From positions 103,156,881 to 103,220,880 of the forward strand of contig NC_058519.1 in assembly GCF_904849725.1 (NCBI RefSeq): DNA of 64,000 nucleotides. The letters are read 5' to 3'. The notes under the pieces are model-generated. The model was not told where the DNA came from, ran no database searches, and worked only from the letters and a program-made list of their open reading frames with translations. Below are positions 8,616 through 21,280 of the stretch, one piece after another. Each line of letters opens with the position of its first letter. Position 1 is the first letter of the stretch. Origin of the DNA: Hordeum vulgare subsp. vulgare. Taxonomy: Eukaryota > Streptophyta > Magnoliopsida > Poales > Poaceae. A program made the translations under genes and the position numbers.

Positions 8616-11600
8616 TCATATCAAATTGCCTGCAGCGTAACTCTCCTTGAGGTCCTGCAATGCTTCACGGTTGTAGTCATCCCCTTGGTTCGAGTACTTC
8701 AAGCAGATGAGCCGTTGTGCGGCCTGGTACGCCATCCTCAGCGGCTTGTACTGCACACAGTTCGCATCCATCCTAACCATTTCCTGCAGGAACCGAATGA
8801 TAACCAGTAAATAACCAACACAAGGAACATGATCATCATACTTGGAACTTTGGAAGATAATTGGAATTGTACCTGCTCTGTGATACGTGAAGTGATGCTG
8901 GTCGCGGTGTCGATCACTGAAGCAGGGAGGCCGGCCACTCTGGCTAGCAGAAGCCCATAGTGTGGTACCCGTCGGAGGCCATCCTTGAGCAGGAACTGGT
9001 GTTGGGGAGGCAGCAGCACGGAGTTAAAGATACGAAAAATGAAATGCCCAGAGCCTTGCATCGAATCATACCTTGAAATCCAAGCGACTGTTCCTCAAGT
9101 CAACCTCGAAATGGAGGACCTTCACATTTGGATACATCGTCGCGAGCTCTGACAAGCCCTCCATATGTGTCGCAAACACCGTGTAGCTGCACAGGTGGAA
9201 GACACAACACTTTTCAATTACTCCCTCAGTTCCTAAATATAAGACCTTCCAAAGATTCCAATATGAGCTACATACGGATTTATAGACTTATTTTAGAGTA
9301 TACGTTCACTCATTTTGCTCCGTATGTAGTCCATAATGGAATCTCTAAAAGGTCTTATATTTAGGAAAGGAGGGAGTACTATTTTCTCAAACAACACACC
9401 TGACTGACAGACAGCATGTCATTTTGTATTACAAGGAGAAAGCATCGAAATGACGTGACAACACTAATAAATTTGATATAGCAGGAACTACTCCGGCAGG
9501 ATACTGTCTCCATTGTTCCACCAAAATGGGTACCATCTAGTACATAATTAAATGTTAAACTGCTCATTACCAAAAACAATAGGGGTTATCCCAGATAGTT
9601 TGTGCTATGGGTGAACAGTTAATAAAATTAACCAAGTACTACCTCCGTTCGTAAATATAAGTCTTTTTAGAGATTCCACTAGGAACTACATACGGATGTA
9701 TATAGGCATAGTTTAGAGTATAGATTCACTCATTTTGCTCTGTATGTAGTCCGAAGTGAAATCTCTAAAAGGACTTATATTTAGGAACGAATGGAGTACA
9801 TGGCCAGCTGTATGGCATGACAAGTCCCCTAGTTAAGCTTAATACTGAACTACAACTGGTGTCATCTGAAAAGTTTGAAAACCAACGGCTTACAGATTAC
9901 CACAAGAGGACAGAATGCATAATCTTAGTGCAATTAACTAATTATCTGTACGTATAAGCTAGACGGGCATTGCTTGTTTGATCAAGAAATCAATTTCTCC
10001 TTTGAAAAAACAAATAGTTGTTGGCTATAACAAAAACTGGACGCTGGAAATGCAGAATAACAGCCTAGCTCAGTTGGTGGGAGGTGTGGGTGTACCACCT
10101 CACAGAACAACCTAATCCCAGGCACATCTTCAACATCACGAATAAGAGCACAACACATCAGTACATATGATATGATGTTGCTAATTCTTACCCTTTGAGG
10201 GATAGCAGGTGCTCGCAGCAGCTCCATGCAATTGCCAACCCATCAGAGGAAGAAGTAGCCCTTCCAAGCTCATCAACTACAACCAAGCTCCTGTAACTCA
10301 AATGTCCATGGTCATTCATCAGAAGGAAAACAAGACAAAAGTCAAACATATCATATTTCAATCCACTGCAGCAACGTAGTACCTTGAAGAAACATTTTGC
10401 ATGATGAAAGCTGTCTCTTTCATTTCCGTCATAAACTGCAGACAGAAATTAAGCAAATTAGGAACAACTAAGATATACATTGTATTCAAGAATCTGTGCA
10501 CTGGACGGGAATCTCTTCTGCGTCATGCAATTAGAATATCTGTGCACTCAGCTACTAAGGAAAAATAATCATGTCCAACTTTTCAGGCAGGCAAATCAGT
10601 TTCCAAGTATATACACCGATTGGCTCACACACTATTGATGAAATAACAGGCCTGATGGAAGAAAAGGTATATACATATCGCTGTTCCAAGCAGACCACTA
10701 TGCTTTGAACACAAGATGGAAATGCTAAAACTAGAACAACACATTCAGAACAATATACCACACCTTTTATTTTGACAAAAGTAACAGTACAAAGTCTTTC
10801 TTCAAGCACGTACCGTGCTTGAGTTGTTTTCAACATTATCTCCAGTGCCGATCCGTGTAAATATACGATCAACCACTCTCAGTGATGCAAATTGAGCTGG
10901 AACATAACAGCCAACTTGCGCAAGAATGACTATTAGACAAATCTGTTGAAGATATGTACTTTTTCCACTCCTGTAATAGCAAGACAATGCAGGGACTAAA
11001 TACACTTGCACAAATAAATCAGTAGCTTGCTAAAGCAAATTAGAAGCAATGTTCATGTGACTCACATGTTTGGCCCCATAACAAGAACCATATTCGATGC
11101 TTCGGAAAGGAAGATGTTATTTGGCTACATGACAGTGATAACATATAAAACCATTGGCACATAAATTAATAACGAAAATCATTAAATATAACATAAATAT
11201 GGAGAAATGGATAAAAATAAAAACAACTCACAACAAAATCAGTATGTAAGCTCTCCAGAATAGGATGTCGTCCGGCATTGATTGCCATTGGACCATCATC
11301 TGCTTAAGTGAAAATATCAACATAAGTATATACAATATCGGGATTCCATGAACACTAATAACAAAAGAATTCGCATTCAAACAAACAAACAAGTTACAAG
11401 CTTTGTGTTATAAGCCCACCTGTAAACTCCGGTCTAGTGTAGCGATCAACAGGCTTTGTAGATATTGTGTAGGCAAAAGAATTTACAATCATGTCCAAAA
11501 GACATAATACTTCTGCGAGCAGTGTTAAGATACAAATGTCTTCTCTGATCTCACTGATAAGTCCTGAAACAATGGAAGAGACTTAGATAACACCAAGATC

Positions 11601-14600
11601 TCCGTAGATACTTGGATAGTACTGATATGTAATATTGCATGAAAAATCTAGTGCTCCACTGCCCGCAAGCTTCTAAAATTTTGAAAAATAATAGGAGTTA
11701 ATTTGCATTGAATTTTTGTGAGATAAACCCCAGTGATTGCTTTCAGCCACTCAGGTGTATGATTTTGGCCAATAGCCCAATACAGTCCCAGCCAGAAGTG
11801 CCTGGAAGGCAATTAAATGTCTGACTGGAAACGTTGATGATATGATTAAAAATGGAGATCTATATATAATTATATACACAATAAGAAGCATGATAATGCT
11901 CCGTTGTACAACAGCTAATTGCTACTACCTACATGAAGGGTGCCGGTAAATACAGACAGTGAACACTTTGTGCAACAAATGGGTTCATCACATTCGTAAG
12001 TATTCTTTTTATGTCTGTTGTAAGAGGGGTTATCAATCAACTGAGACAAAGATGAACCAGTACATTCTTGAAATTAGTACTCCCTCCGTCCCAAAATTCT
12101 TGTCTTAGGTTTGTTTAGAAATGGATGTATGTAAATACTAAAACATGACTAGATACATTCATATCTAAACAAATCTAAGACAAGAATTTTGAGACGGAGG
12201 GAGTACAAGAAGAAAGAGTACTCCAATGATGGCTTCAAGCAAGAATTACACGTGATATGAAAAAAAAAAGTCAAAACTTAATGGTTGGAGCAACCTTCTA
12301 AACAGAGTTCAGTGCGCAAGAAGCACTCAGCAGCAGCCGACTTGTTCCTAACATTTAGCTGCACTTAATAGAAGAAAGATATGACATTAAGTAGCTGTAT
12401 GGAGAAATAAGTACTCCTACAGTATAATCATGTTTGTCAGGTTGCACACTTATAAAACAAAATATCTGCTTGCATGCAGTATAATTTAATTTTTCCAGAA
12501 GTTAGTCCTCTTCTAACATTTTCCTGTTCCGAGAGCTAATTATTATACAAGTCACAATGCTTTCACAAGAAGATAACTCCCAGTTATAGTAGATACCATG
12601 ATAACCTGTTTTAGCAAAAGTAAATGGATGAGATCTACCAAGTAGCTAAACCCTGTTGGTTAGCATGTACTGCACTGGAAACTTAAACCAGAAAAGTTAC
12701 CCGCACAGTCAAAGCTTTGCAGTGTGGCAGTGCCCAGTTACCGAAAAAAAACTAAGAATACTAACTTATTAAGAAGTAAACTTACCGAAGCTAGCTCAAA
12801 GCTTGAGCAATGGACATTCTTCCCATGCCTAACAACCTAATTGATTGTTTAGAATTCGCAATTGGTTAGCATGCAATTAGGAAGCTGAATTTTTAAAGGG
12901 ACATACACATACCTGGATAAATTTATTAGGAAGCTTTTCCGTAATATCTCTCTGGGGTATAATAAAGTAAAACCCCAGTCTATTGTTATACGGTATCTTC
13001 AAATTTGGCAGAGTAAACTCCTCTCTGTACTTGGTGGCAAGGTTATGTATGGCTGCAAAATACTATGTCAAACCAAAGCATTATACAAATTAGAAAATGA
13101 ATATGGAACAATAGGAACCTTCGCTGGTATCGCAGAAGGATCGGCGAGCAACATCAAGTAGGCCATCAACCCCTGGCTTAATAGCGAAACATTGCTGAGT
13201 GCAGGCTACAAAAGGAGCCCTCGAATGAATAACGTCTTCATCAATCACTTCTCTGATTCTAGGGTCAGAAAGGAGAACACAAAAGCATTAGAAAAAATGG
13301 TGCAAAATCACAATTATTTAGCGTAGATGAATATAACTGAGCTTAACCAATGCTGATATATGGTAATGCAAACCAAGAAATAAAATAAAGACAGGAGTAT
13401 AGCAGGAATGGGAAAAAGGGGCGAAATAAAGATTCAAAACCTCTGGAAAGACTTGATGTTAAAACGGTATCATCATGCTCGACCATACTAAATTACAACT
13501 ACCTGTGCTGCTCTTGTGCATGGTGAAATCAGTATTTCATAGGCTAGCAGCTAGCTACAGACAAGATTTGGAACAGCTGATGGTAAAATATCTTGTGATA
13601 ATTCACCTTAAGATATTGCTTGGAAATTTTGAGTGTAACATTGAAACTTACGTCAGTGAAGAATATACCTAGAGTTATAAAAGCACCTTGAAGCTCCTGA
13701 TCGTGATACATACAAACACTAAGGATGTCTAAATTTCCAATCTCCTATTTCCATGTGTATCGAACAAGACCATGTGTACACATTAAGCAAAAGAAAGGGA
13801 TAGAGGGCATATAATTTTTTCTTTGGCACACGAGGGAAAAGTGCACATAAAACTGCACCTCTTTCTCATGCTCCCATACTTTGGGTTTTCACATATGGTC
13901 TGATATATGTTCTGAAGAAGAAAACTGTTTGCCCCCTTCAGAACCTGCAAGTTAAGGCTACACATTACATGCTTGAAAACTAGCTGTTGTCAGTTTTAGT
14001 GAAATATGAGGAAAAAACAGCGGAAATAAAACAGAATAAGATTCAACTATAAAATGAAATACCAGGATTAATATTTTGAATAAAGCACCTTGGAGAGGAA
14101 TGGTATTGCATCCAGAGCAGTTTTTAGTACAATGATGTCAGATATCAACAGTTGGCTCTTTCGACCATCGGCAGGCTTCAGTACCTCATCTGTGACCTTT
14201 TTGGGTTTGAAGCAAAAGTGACAAAGAACCTTATCTAGGACACAGGAACGGCATGCAGCAATTTTGTATCAGTGAGAATCATATTACCTACAGAACAGCA
14301 CAACAAGAGAAGAGCATACAAATTATAGAGTAACCTGATTCTTTGGGAAATTTACGGAGACCTTGTGTCAAGCCAAAGAACAGTTCCTCATTGCTCACTA
14401 GCTCATCCTGAAATTTAGATATTAACATCAAAAGTGTAAGTGTCAATTTCAAAAGCATGCATAAAATTGAAATGCAATGCTGAGATATAAAAATAATGCA
14501 ATATTAAGTTACAGGTTAATGTTTTCACAAGGGGGAATTTAAAGCCATGCCACCACAAAGTTGTAGCTATGAAAAATACCACTGCATGTCTGAATGACAT

Positions 14601-17600
14601 GTGAACTTTAGCCCCGTAACACGTATCATACTCACAGTCAGTGGTAATTTTCAAAATGCAAAGTTCATATTGGCATGGTTCCAGTATTTCCTCTCTTTTC
14701 TAGGAAAATGCAGAGATATTCACAAATTAGAAGAACTGGTCCAAGGTGGACAGCATATTAACTTGCTACTTTTTAGACCCAGTAGTTACATGCAGCAAAA
14801 TCATACTCCCTCCGTCCTAAAATAAGTGACTCAAAAATGACTCAGCTTTGTACTAAAGTTAGTGCAAAGTTGAGTCATTTTCGAGTCACTTATTTTGGAC
14901 GGAGGGAGTACAAAAGAACATGCATCTGTAGTTATGAACATTATAAGAAGATCCACTTCCATTTCATATACAAAATTTCGCACATAAATTCAGAGCTCTT
15001 GTATATAGACAACTATTCCACATAATAAAAATGTTAGATACACCATATGTCCCGTTACAGATCAATTTGGTGATGCTCACAAATAGATTATAATGTAAAT
15101 GCAAAGTATACTTACCAAGCAGTCAAGCCGAGTATTGATAGTATGAATGTCTTTTAATGGTTGTAATAAGTTGGCTCTCAGTAGTCTAGACCTGGGACAG
15201 ACATGTTGAAGAGAATGACAGCATGTGGTTAGTAACTCAACATGCAGCATCATGATATGAATACAAAGTTAACGTAAGATTTTAGTGTCTGTTGTGAGGC
15301 ATACCCTCCCGTAGTCTTTGTAGTCTTCAACATCTGAAAGAGACTTTTCTTTTTGTTGCTAGTACCCCACAGTTCAGTATGGAGAGGGTCAATTATTTCT
15401 AATGTTTGAACACTGTTGGGTGCAAATCAAAGAATGAAAACCATTCAGTAATAGCAACTGAACTGTTGAACTCTTGTTCTCCCAGCTCTTTTGATGAACA
15501 AGATTAATCAGGTTACACTATTTGATAGAATTTGAGGGTCTGTTGTTTCAAAATAATACCTAGTTGAATCGATGTTCATATGGTCAAATGAGCCATTGAA
15601 TGTAACCTGGAAGCAAACGAAGTTTTTTTTAACATAACTATGGGAGGCCATGAGCTCATAACAGATAGAAAAGGAGAATAACAGCCTTCAACTGGCATTT
15701 TTGGAGGTTAGCACAACACAGGAGTAATAACCATGCCAAGAAACACATGAAACATGGTGGCTTACTCTTTGAAGAACATACATGGCCTTAGGAACTGTAG
15801 ATGCTTAAACCTAATATATTTTGTTTTGAAGCTTCAGCAACAAAATTTTCCAAGGAAATAGTGCTTTAAAATTAAAACTGCATGATTCGTATTCAAGTGG
15901 TAAATCCATTAAAAAAAATAACCCTGAGACATGCACGAGCTTTCAGAATACGGAAATCCCAGACACCGAGCCTGCATGCATGTAACAACCAGCAAGCCAG
16001 CATACAGTACAATAATCTACTCCCTCCGTTCCTTAATATAAGACATTTTAGAGATTTTATTATAGACTAGATACGGAGCAAAATGAGTGAATCTACATCC
16101 TAAAATATGACTACATACATCCGTATGTAGTTCATAGTGGAATCTCTAAAAGGTCTTATATTTAGGAACGGAGGGAGTAATGAACAATCAATAGTCATAA
16201 AGCTACAGATCAATACACGGATTGTTGCCATTAACACACTAACAAATTAATGTCGCTCCAAGAACCAATTTGTCGAGACAATGCATATGATGTTTCAAGT
16301 ATGCATAACCATTTGTTCAAAAAAAAGTATGTATAACCAGCATAGAGCCAATGAATGAAATAAGCATCAATAGGGAATAAACAGCAAACAACAGATTTTT
16401 TCGCCTGTTCATGATACGTAAATTAATAAGAATGAAGTCATAGGTGAGGCTCCACAAGTGCAATATATGTTAAAGCAAATTTTCCACTAACTTACTGACA
16501 GTGAATGGTTAGTAATAATGACACCTTTTTCTGATTCTATCCTGTAAAAAGATACAAACATAACGTCAGAAGACTCATGTGATGCTGGGTAACCTTGTTG
16601 TAGAATGATAGAAATTCTAGAAATTAGTATCTTACCCTAAAGGTATATTCGAATTGAAAGATTCCATAAAAGAAATGAATGAAAAAAAACATGTGATGGA
16701 CATGATTGAACCAATAAACAAACAGATTTTAAAGCTAGCTTTCAACATAGGGTGGTCAACTCTCTGAACAACGAATGCTAAAAACAAGGGACCAGCACTA
16801 CCCACGACATACTGGGGTTGTTATTTTTGGAGGTCTATCACCCGGTTGGTGCACTAGGTGGCAACAGATGCCTCGATTCTAGCAGGAAGGTCCTAGATAC
16901 ACTGGCAATGTGTCGGTGCGGCTACCGTGGTTGGCATGGCTTCTCTATTTCTGTCGTGAGGGTTTTGGTAGGTATGTTGCGCATGATGGATTAAGGCTGG
17001 GAGTTGTTAGGTTGTGTCGGTTGTAATGTATGTCTAGCGGCAGTCGGTCGTGGTCATGTCTTGAGTGGTCAGTTGTGTTGCCTAGTCCCAGGCTTGTACA
17101 TTATATTCTTTATCATCAGAAATGCATCAAGGCACAAGCTTTGCATTTTCTCAAAAAAATGTTCTTCAATTGCTCATGGAGTTTGAGCATGAATATTGCG
17201 TCCCTTTAAATGAATCATGCAGCAATCAATTTTCAGGACCATTATCTAAAATGTCAGGACAAGACTACTATCAGATGGTGTAAACATCAAGAAAAGAGCT
17301 GTAACTAAATCTGGAAACATATGCACTTTTCGAAATTAGTTAGCTATTCATAGAGTTATAATTAGTTGTCTCGATCCAGCCATAGATTAAATAACTCGAT
17401 AATAAGGTCATAAATATGGCAGCTTGGTTCATAGTGATGGTATACAATAGTAACTTGGGTCAGACTGATACTTGATACAATACTGTATTATATGCATGGG
17501 AGACATGTCATGATAAATTCACTCGCATTGGTGTCGGTTAATCATGAAGAGGGAAAAGTTCAAACCAATGTTGTCTTGACTCTTAAGTGTTGAGCGTATT

Positions 17601-19265
17601 TACCACTTAATTGTTGCAGAGGCCGCAGCAAGACAAAGATAGTACTGCTTGCAGTAAGTATCCAAACCAAGGGCAGATGGGTCTCTAGCCGACAGATTTT
17701 TTACTATAGCCGCCCCCTTACAGATAAAGGAAACAAGAGTGATATTAAGGGGTCTCATTCGCCCGATAACTGAAAGGATAGATGTCCCAGTAAGTGAAAA
17801 CCAAACATAATACCTTGGTATCATCGAAGCAACCACGTGCCATTGTGACCTACAAAGTGAGCTTTTCTTAGAGTAGAACGCTATTATTCTTTCCTTCGGT
17901 AAAGTATAGATAAAATTTCATAAGAGTGACACCTTTTTGCTTGCTTGGTAATTCTTATCAACCAGCTCTGAAACTCCAACCATACCATCTGCCGCAGTTT
18001 TATTTGGGGGCACAATTACAGTATTCGGATCATAGAAATGCAGTAGTGTCTTCGTATTCTGGTATGAACAGCTCGTCTCGATATACTGAGATAGGTGCAG
18101 TGAGGCTGATCTCAAATCAAATGCTGCAACACCAACCTGTAACATTTTTATTCTTCTATAAATAAATTCTGGCAAAGTAGCAAAACTGTATCCGTTCACG
18201 AGTTCACGAATTCGAAGATGAGATCGGCCTTCTCTGCTTTGCTTTTACTAGAATTTCCTTTACTTGCCAACATCACACTCATTACTATATCAGCCTAAGG
18301 TGCACTTCAATTCTATATATACACGCATTAAAAAATACACAAATGTCCAACACTTACAGGTGCAGCAACCAATTATGACATGGGATGCGGTGAATACACG
18401 GAGATCCCTCTAAAAATAGAAGATACATTTCACGCTTGGATATCGAATTTAAATTTGGTGAATTGTATGTGGAGGTCAGAAAATGCTGTTTGTAAATAAA
18501 TAAACAGTCAGACAAAAGCCCAAAAATGAACTATACAAACGAAGGAAATCATTTTAGTTACATATTATCCATATAATTATGTGTTAGTTTATACGGGATT
18601 ATCTCTGTGGCGCTCAAACAAAATACCAGTCAAAGCAAATCAAATCAAATACGGTCTGCATTTCTGGACGGAGATTAGAGCAACTTCTAGGAATTACCGC
18701 CCAAATCTGTTTATGCATTACTGCAACAGCAGGAAAGTACTAACAAATTGCTCGCCAGGTGCGGGTGCAGCTTACATCATACCACACGGTTTCGATTTCG
18801 ATTCAGTCGGAACGGCAAATGCAGCAGAGGAGCTATCGTGCAGCAATCGTCCTGAAACTACTCGTCGATCCAAAAACCCTCCAAACCCTAAACAAACCAC
18901 CGACCGGAAGATTTTGAGCAAATCCGAAGGAGAAACATCGCACTGGCATACCAAACCGAAGTAATTCCTTCAATTCAATCCGCTGCATCCCTCGCAAATA
19001 AAAAAAATAAAAAAAATCCGCTGCAACCCCGCGAAGACACGGGTCGGGCGGGGCACTGAGATGGGGGCGTTCGAAATGGAAGGCACGGAGCGAAATCGAC
19101 GACCCGACAAACCAATGTGGGGGGTGAAGGGGGGGGGGGGGGGGGGGGGCGTTAAGGCGTGACCTCCTTCGCTCGATTCTCGATGAGGCCGATCACGAAG
19201 CTCGATCGATCGCCGGCGGCGACGACGCCGCCGCCCCCTCCTCGTCCGGCAGCGCCCTCGTCCAT
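8616..19265 (-). CDS. MSH4: MSH4, meiosis-specific MutS homologue, complete
   Basis: MSH4 pairs with MSH5 (MutS-gamma) to stabilise recombination intermediates for interfering crossovers in meiotic nuclei. I assemble 24 exons on the minus strand, in transcript order: 19164-19265, 17933-18136, 17814-17849, 17604-17716, 16496-16541, 15560-15606, 15305-15412, 15116-15191, 14335-14407, 14089-14234, 13859-13944, 13119-13258, 12913-13052, 12786-12836, 12295-12358, 11420-11563, 11232-11299, 11066-11124, 10814-10970, 10383-10435, 10192-10290, 9072-9186, 8873-8995, 8616-8783. All junctions are GT-AG, frame is kept, total 2418 bp (805 aa plus stop), close to plant MSH4 length. Walker A GPNMSGKST is at residues 565-573 (split by intron 18). 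Walker [16 protein letters not shown] has its DE at 644-645; FATHM carries His678. The mismatch-binding domain I is absent, as in MSH4 generally. No frameshift or stop is seen. Five Stowaway MITEs lie in introns. Confidence 0.96.
9221..9376. mobile_element. Stowaway-type MITE in MSH4 intron 21
   Basis: TA at 9219-9220 and 9377-9378. Inverted ends CTCCCTCAGTTCCTAAATAT and ATATTTAGGAAAGGAGGGAG enclose the ACTCATTTTGCTCCGTATG core common in wheat Stowaways. Confidence 0.9.
9639..9796. mobile_element. Stowaway-type MITE in MSH4 intron 21 (second)
   Basis: TA at 9637-9638 and 9797-9798. Ends CTACCTCCGTTCGTAAATAT and ATATTTAGGAACGAATGGAG; same core family as the element 260 bp away, with more mutations. 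Confidence 0.88.
10061..10135 (+). mobile_element. possible degenerate tRNA-derived SINE fragment
   Basis: CAGCCTAGCTCAGTTGGTGG contains a good Pol III A box (TAGCTCAGTTGG), followed 40 bp later by AACCTAATCCCAGG, a poor B box. There is no cloverleaf, so it is not a tRNA gene. Lies in MSH4 intron 21. Confidence 0.35.
12080..12203. mobile_element. Stowaway-type MITE in MSH4 intron 15
   Basis: TA at 12078-12079 and 12204-12205. Nearly perfect long inverted repeat: CTCCCTCCGTCCCAAAATTC on the left, GAATTTTGAGACGGAGGGAG on the right; TAGATACATTCATAT core. Confidence 0.92.
14806..14908. mobile_element. Stowaway-type MITE in MSH4 intron 8
   Basis: TA at 14804-14805 and 14909-14910. Ends CTCCCTCCGTCCTAAAATAA and TTATTTTGGACGGAGGGAG; the arms carry GTGACTCAAAAATGACTCA, giving a near-complete hairpin. 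Confidence 0.92.
16020..16177. mobile_element. Stowaway-type MITE in MSH4 intron 5
   Basis: TA at 16018-16019 and 16178-16179. Ends CTCCCTCCGTTCCTTAATAT and ATATTTAGGAACGGAGGGAG; same subfamily as the two in intron 21. Confidence 0.92.
16760..17160 (+). mobile_element. possible 5'-truncated non-LTR element tail in MSH4 intron 4
   Basis: This GC-richer block stands out from the AT-rich intron. It ends in GGCACAAGCTTTGCATTTTC followed by CTCAAAAAAA, like the 3' UTR and poly(A) of Triticeae LINEs. No coding remnant is clear and no target duplication was found. Confidence 0.3.
19129..19149. repeat. 21-base G homopolymer in MSH4 intron 1
   Basis: An unbroken run of 21 G on the plus strand, so the MSH4 transcript has a C run starting 13 nt after the exon 1 donor. 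Long homopolymers of this kind are prone to replication and sequencing length error. Confidence 0.95.
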
Positions 19266-19352
19266 CTCCTGCGCCGAACCCTGGGAGGATGCAACTACGG
19301 CTGCTAGCTGGTGTGTGCGCGCATATGTGTCAGTGCGAAGCAGCGAGGAGGG
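19266..19352 (-). promoter_or_regulatory. 88-bp remnant of MSH4 upstream region
   Basis: This is the only native sequence between the MSH4 ATG (19265) and the Mutator-like MITE; it probably lies in the 5' UTR. The matching upstream sequence resumes at 25756, now about 6.4 kb away. No TATA box is obvious in it. Confidence 0.5.
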
Positions 19353-19753
19353 GCAAATTTCAGTGTTTTGACCTTTTTTTTCATAAGTTCAGCCGGATTT
19401 GACGCCCGTTCTAAAAAAAATTAAATCTGAACATTTTTGCTATCGTCAGAGCCCTTCACGGTAGGTATAACAACCTACCGTCGAAAGTCAGATGACAACG
19501 TCCGCCCCTCGTGGTGGCGGTTAGCGTAATTTGCGGAGGGCGATTTCGTGACGATCGAGAGTCAAGCTAGGGTTCCTCCCTCGTCAGGACGGCGGATCGC
19601 CCCGGCCGATCGATCGCACACCCTAGCCATCGTGGTTCTCCATCGACAACCAGCCCATTCCACCACAAGCCTTCCGTGAGCTAGGGATCGCGGTCGTAAA
19701 CACATCTGTCCCTAGGGTTTCGGGTTCTTGAAGGTAGCAGAAGTGGGAAGGCG

Positions 19754-21280
19754 ATGGAAGACGTAGAGGGACTGATGAGAGGCCTGAAGCTGTCGGCGGC
19801 GGAGCGTCGCGGGATTAAGGTGGGCGGCGCTGAGAAGAACACTACGGGGGACGGGATCGTGGATGACCCGAAGGCGGTGGGGAAGCTCTTTTCGGAGAAA
19901 CCGGTGCATGCAGGGATCATAGGTCAAACACTGGGAAGGATCTGGTGCCCAATTAAGGGCTTGGAGTGTAAGGAGCTGGAGACGAACATCTTCCTGTTTA
20001 CGTTCCGACAAGTCGCAGGTTGGAGGAGAGCTTTGGAAGAAGGGCCGTGGTGGTTTGACAAGGAGCTGCTTGTGATGGAGGAATTTGACCCGGAGAAAAC
20101 GGTGGAGGAATATGACTTCAAGCTGATTCCGATGTGGATCCGTGTCTTTGGCCTCCCCCTTGGTCAAATGAACCGGCATACTGGGGAACGAATTGGTGAT
20201 GACTTCCATGAACTACTGGAGGTCGACGTCGGGCATGATGGAAGGGCGATGGGCAAATACCTCCGTGTCAAGGTGAAGCTGGATATCACTGTGCCCCTCA
20301 TGCGGGGTTTTGTACTCGATCGCGGCAAGAAGGAAGGCAAGGGCTCTGGGGTGGTGGGTGTGGAGGAGGAAGTCTCGGGTCACAAGAGGACAAAGGGCCT
20401 GCTCTTGTGCAAGTTTGAGTATGAGCACATGCCAGATTTCTGCTACACGTGTGGGGTGGTCAGGCATGGGGAGAAGGAGTGCTCAACTAGACCAACGCGG
20501 GGAGAAGTGCCCCAGTTCGGCCCGTGGTTAAGAGCAGAGGTGCACCATCGCAGGAATGATGTTACCGTGTATGGCAGAGGACAGGGTAGTTGAAGCCTGA
20601 GCGGAAGTGAAGGAAGTCAGGAAAGGAGAGGGGGTTTTGGATGGGGTAAGGGGTCGAAAGGATCAGATAGCAATGCAGTCTCATGGAAGAAGGATGTTGG
20701 TAAGTCGACTAGCAGCGACCAGGTCCTGCGGCAGGGGGAAGCGGAGGTTACTAGCCCTCTAAAGATCGATAAGGCGCGAAAGGAGGATCCAGGAGAGAGC
20801 AGGGTGTCGAAGCGCCTCCCGTTTCAGGACGTCCCCACGGTTCAGCCATGCCCAGATTGTATAGATATGGATATCACAAATACTGTGGTGGGTGGGGACG
20901 GGGAGGTAAAGGACCAAGGCAACCAAAAGGTTGGGACTGAGGAAGAGCTGGGCACTATACTCGCACAGGGTGACGACCTGTCCGCTGATGGTGCTGCGGC
21001 GGCCAACCTGAAGATGCCAGAAGTGAGGGGGAGGAGGTTTAAGAGGAGGGGACGTGCTGAAGGCCAAGGAGATCAGGAGAGGCTGGATGTAAGCTTAGGG
21101 AAAAGAGGGGGTGAACAGACAGAGATAGAAGGTAGTCATGGTGCAAAGAAGAAGCGCGGGGAGGGACGGCTCGACCACGGTATGGAGCATACCCAGGTGG
21201 CGGGCGGCAGTACCATGGAGAGTGGCAATCCTAATACCATATCGGCCGGGCTGCAAGAGCAGCCCCACCGAGAGCAATGA
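19754..21280 (+). pseudogene. LINE ORF1, nucleic-acid-binding protein, one internal stop
   Basis: ORF1 proteins coat LINE RNA and act as chaperones. From ATG 19754 the first about 220 residues look like the plant DUF4283 domain (WWFDKELLVMEEFDP, MWIRVFGLPL). A CCHC zinc knuckle follows (Cys230, Cys233, His238, Cys243; CYTCGVVRHGEKEC). An in-frame TGA at 20591-20593 cuts the frame at residue 279. It then continues open, rich in charged residues, to TGA 21278-21280, so the intact protein would have had about 508 residues. Its stop overlaps the ORF2 start as ATGA. Confidence 0.85.

Noticed and set aside
10061..10135. A tRNA gene
   Set aside because: Only an A box is convincing; no cloverleaf or anticodon arm can be formed, so I list it as a possible SINE fragment.
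15116..15185. MSH4 exon 8 starting after CTAG at 15186
   Set aside because: It is in frame but lacks two residues (Ser-Arg) before LLRAN; the acceptor CCCAG at 15192-15194 restores the GG(S/T)RLLRA block known from plant MSH4.
18581..18964. A 127-codon plus-strand frame in MSH4 intron 1
   Set aside because: No domain, no conserved text and no promoter or splice support; it is antisense to an intron.
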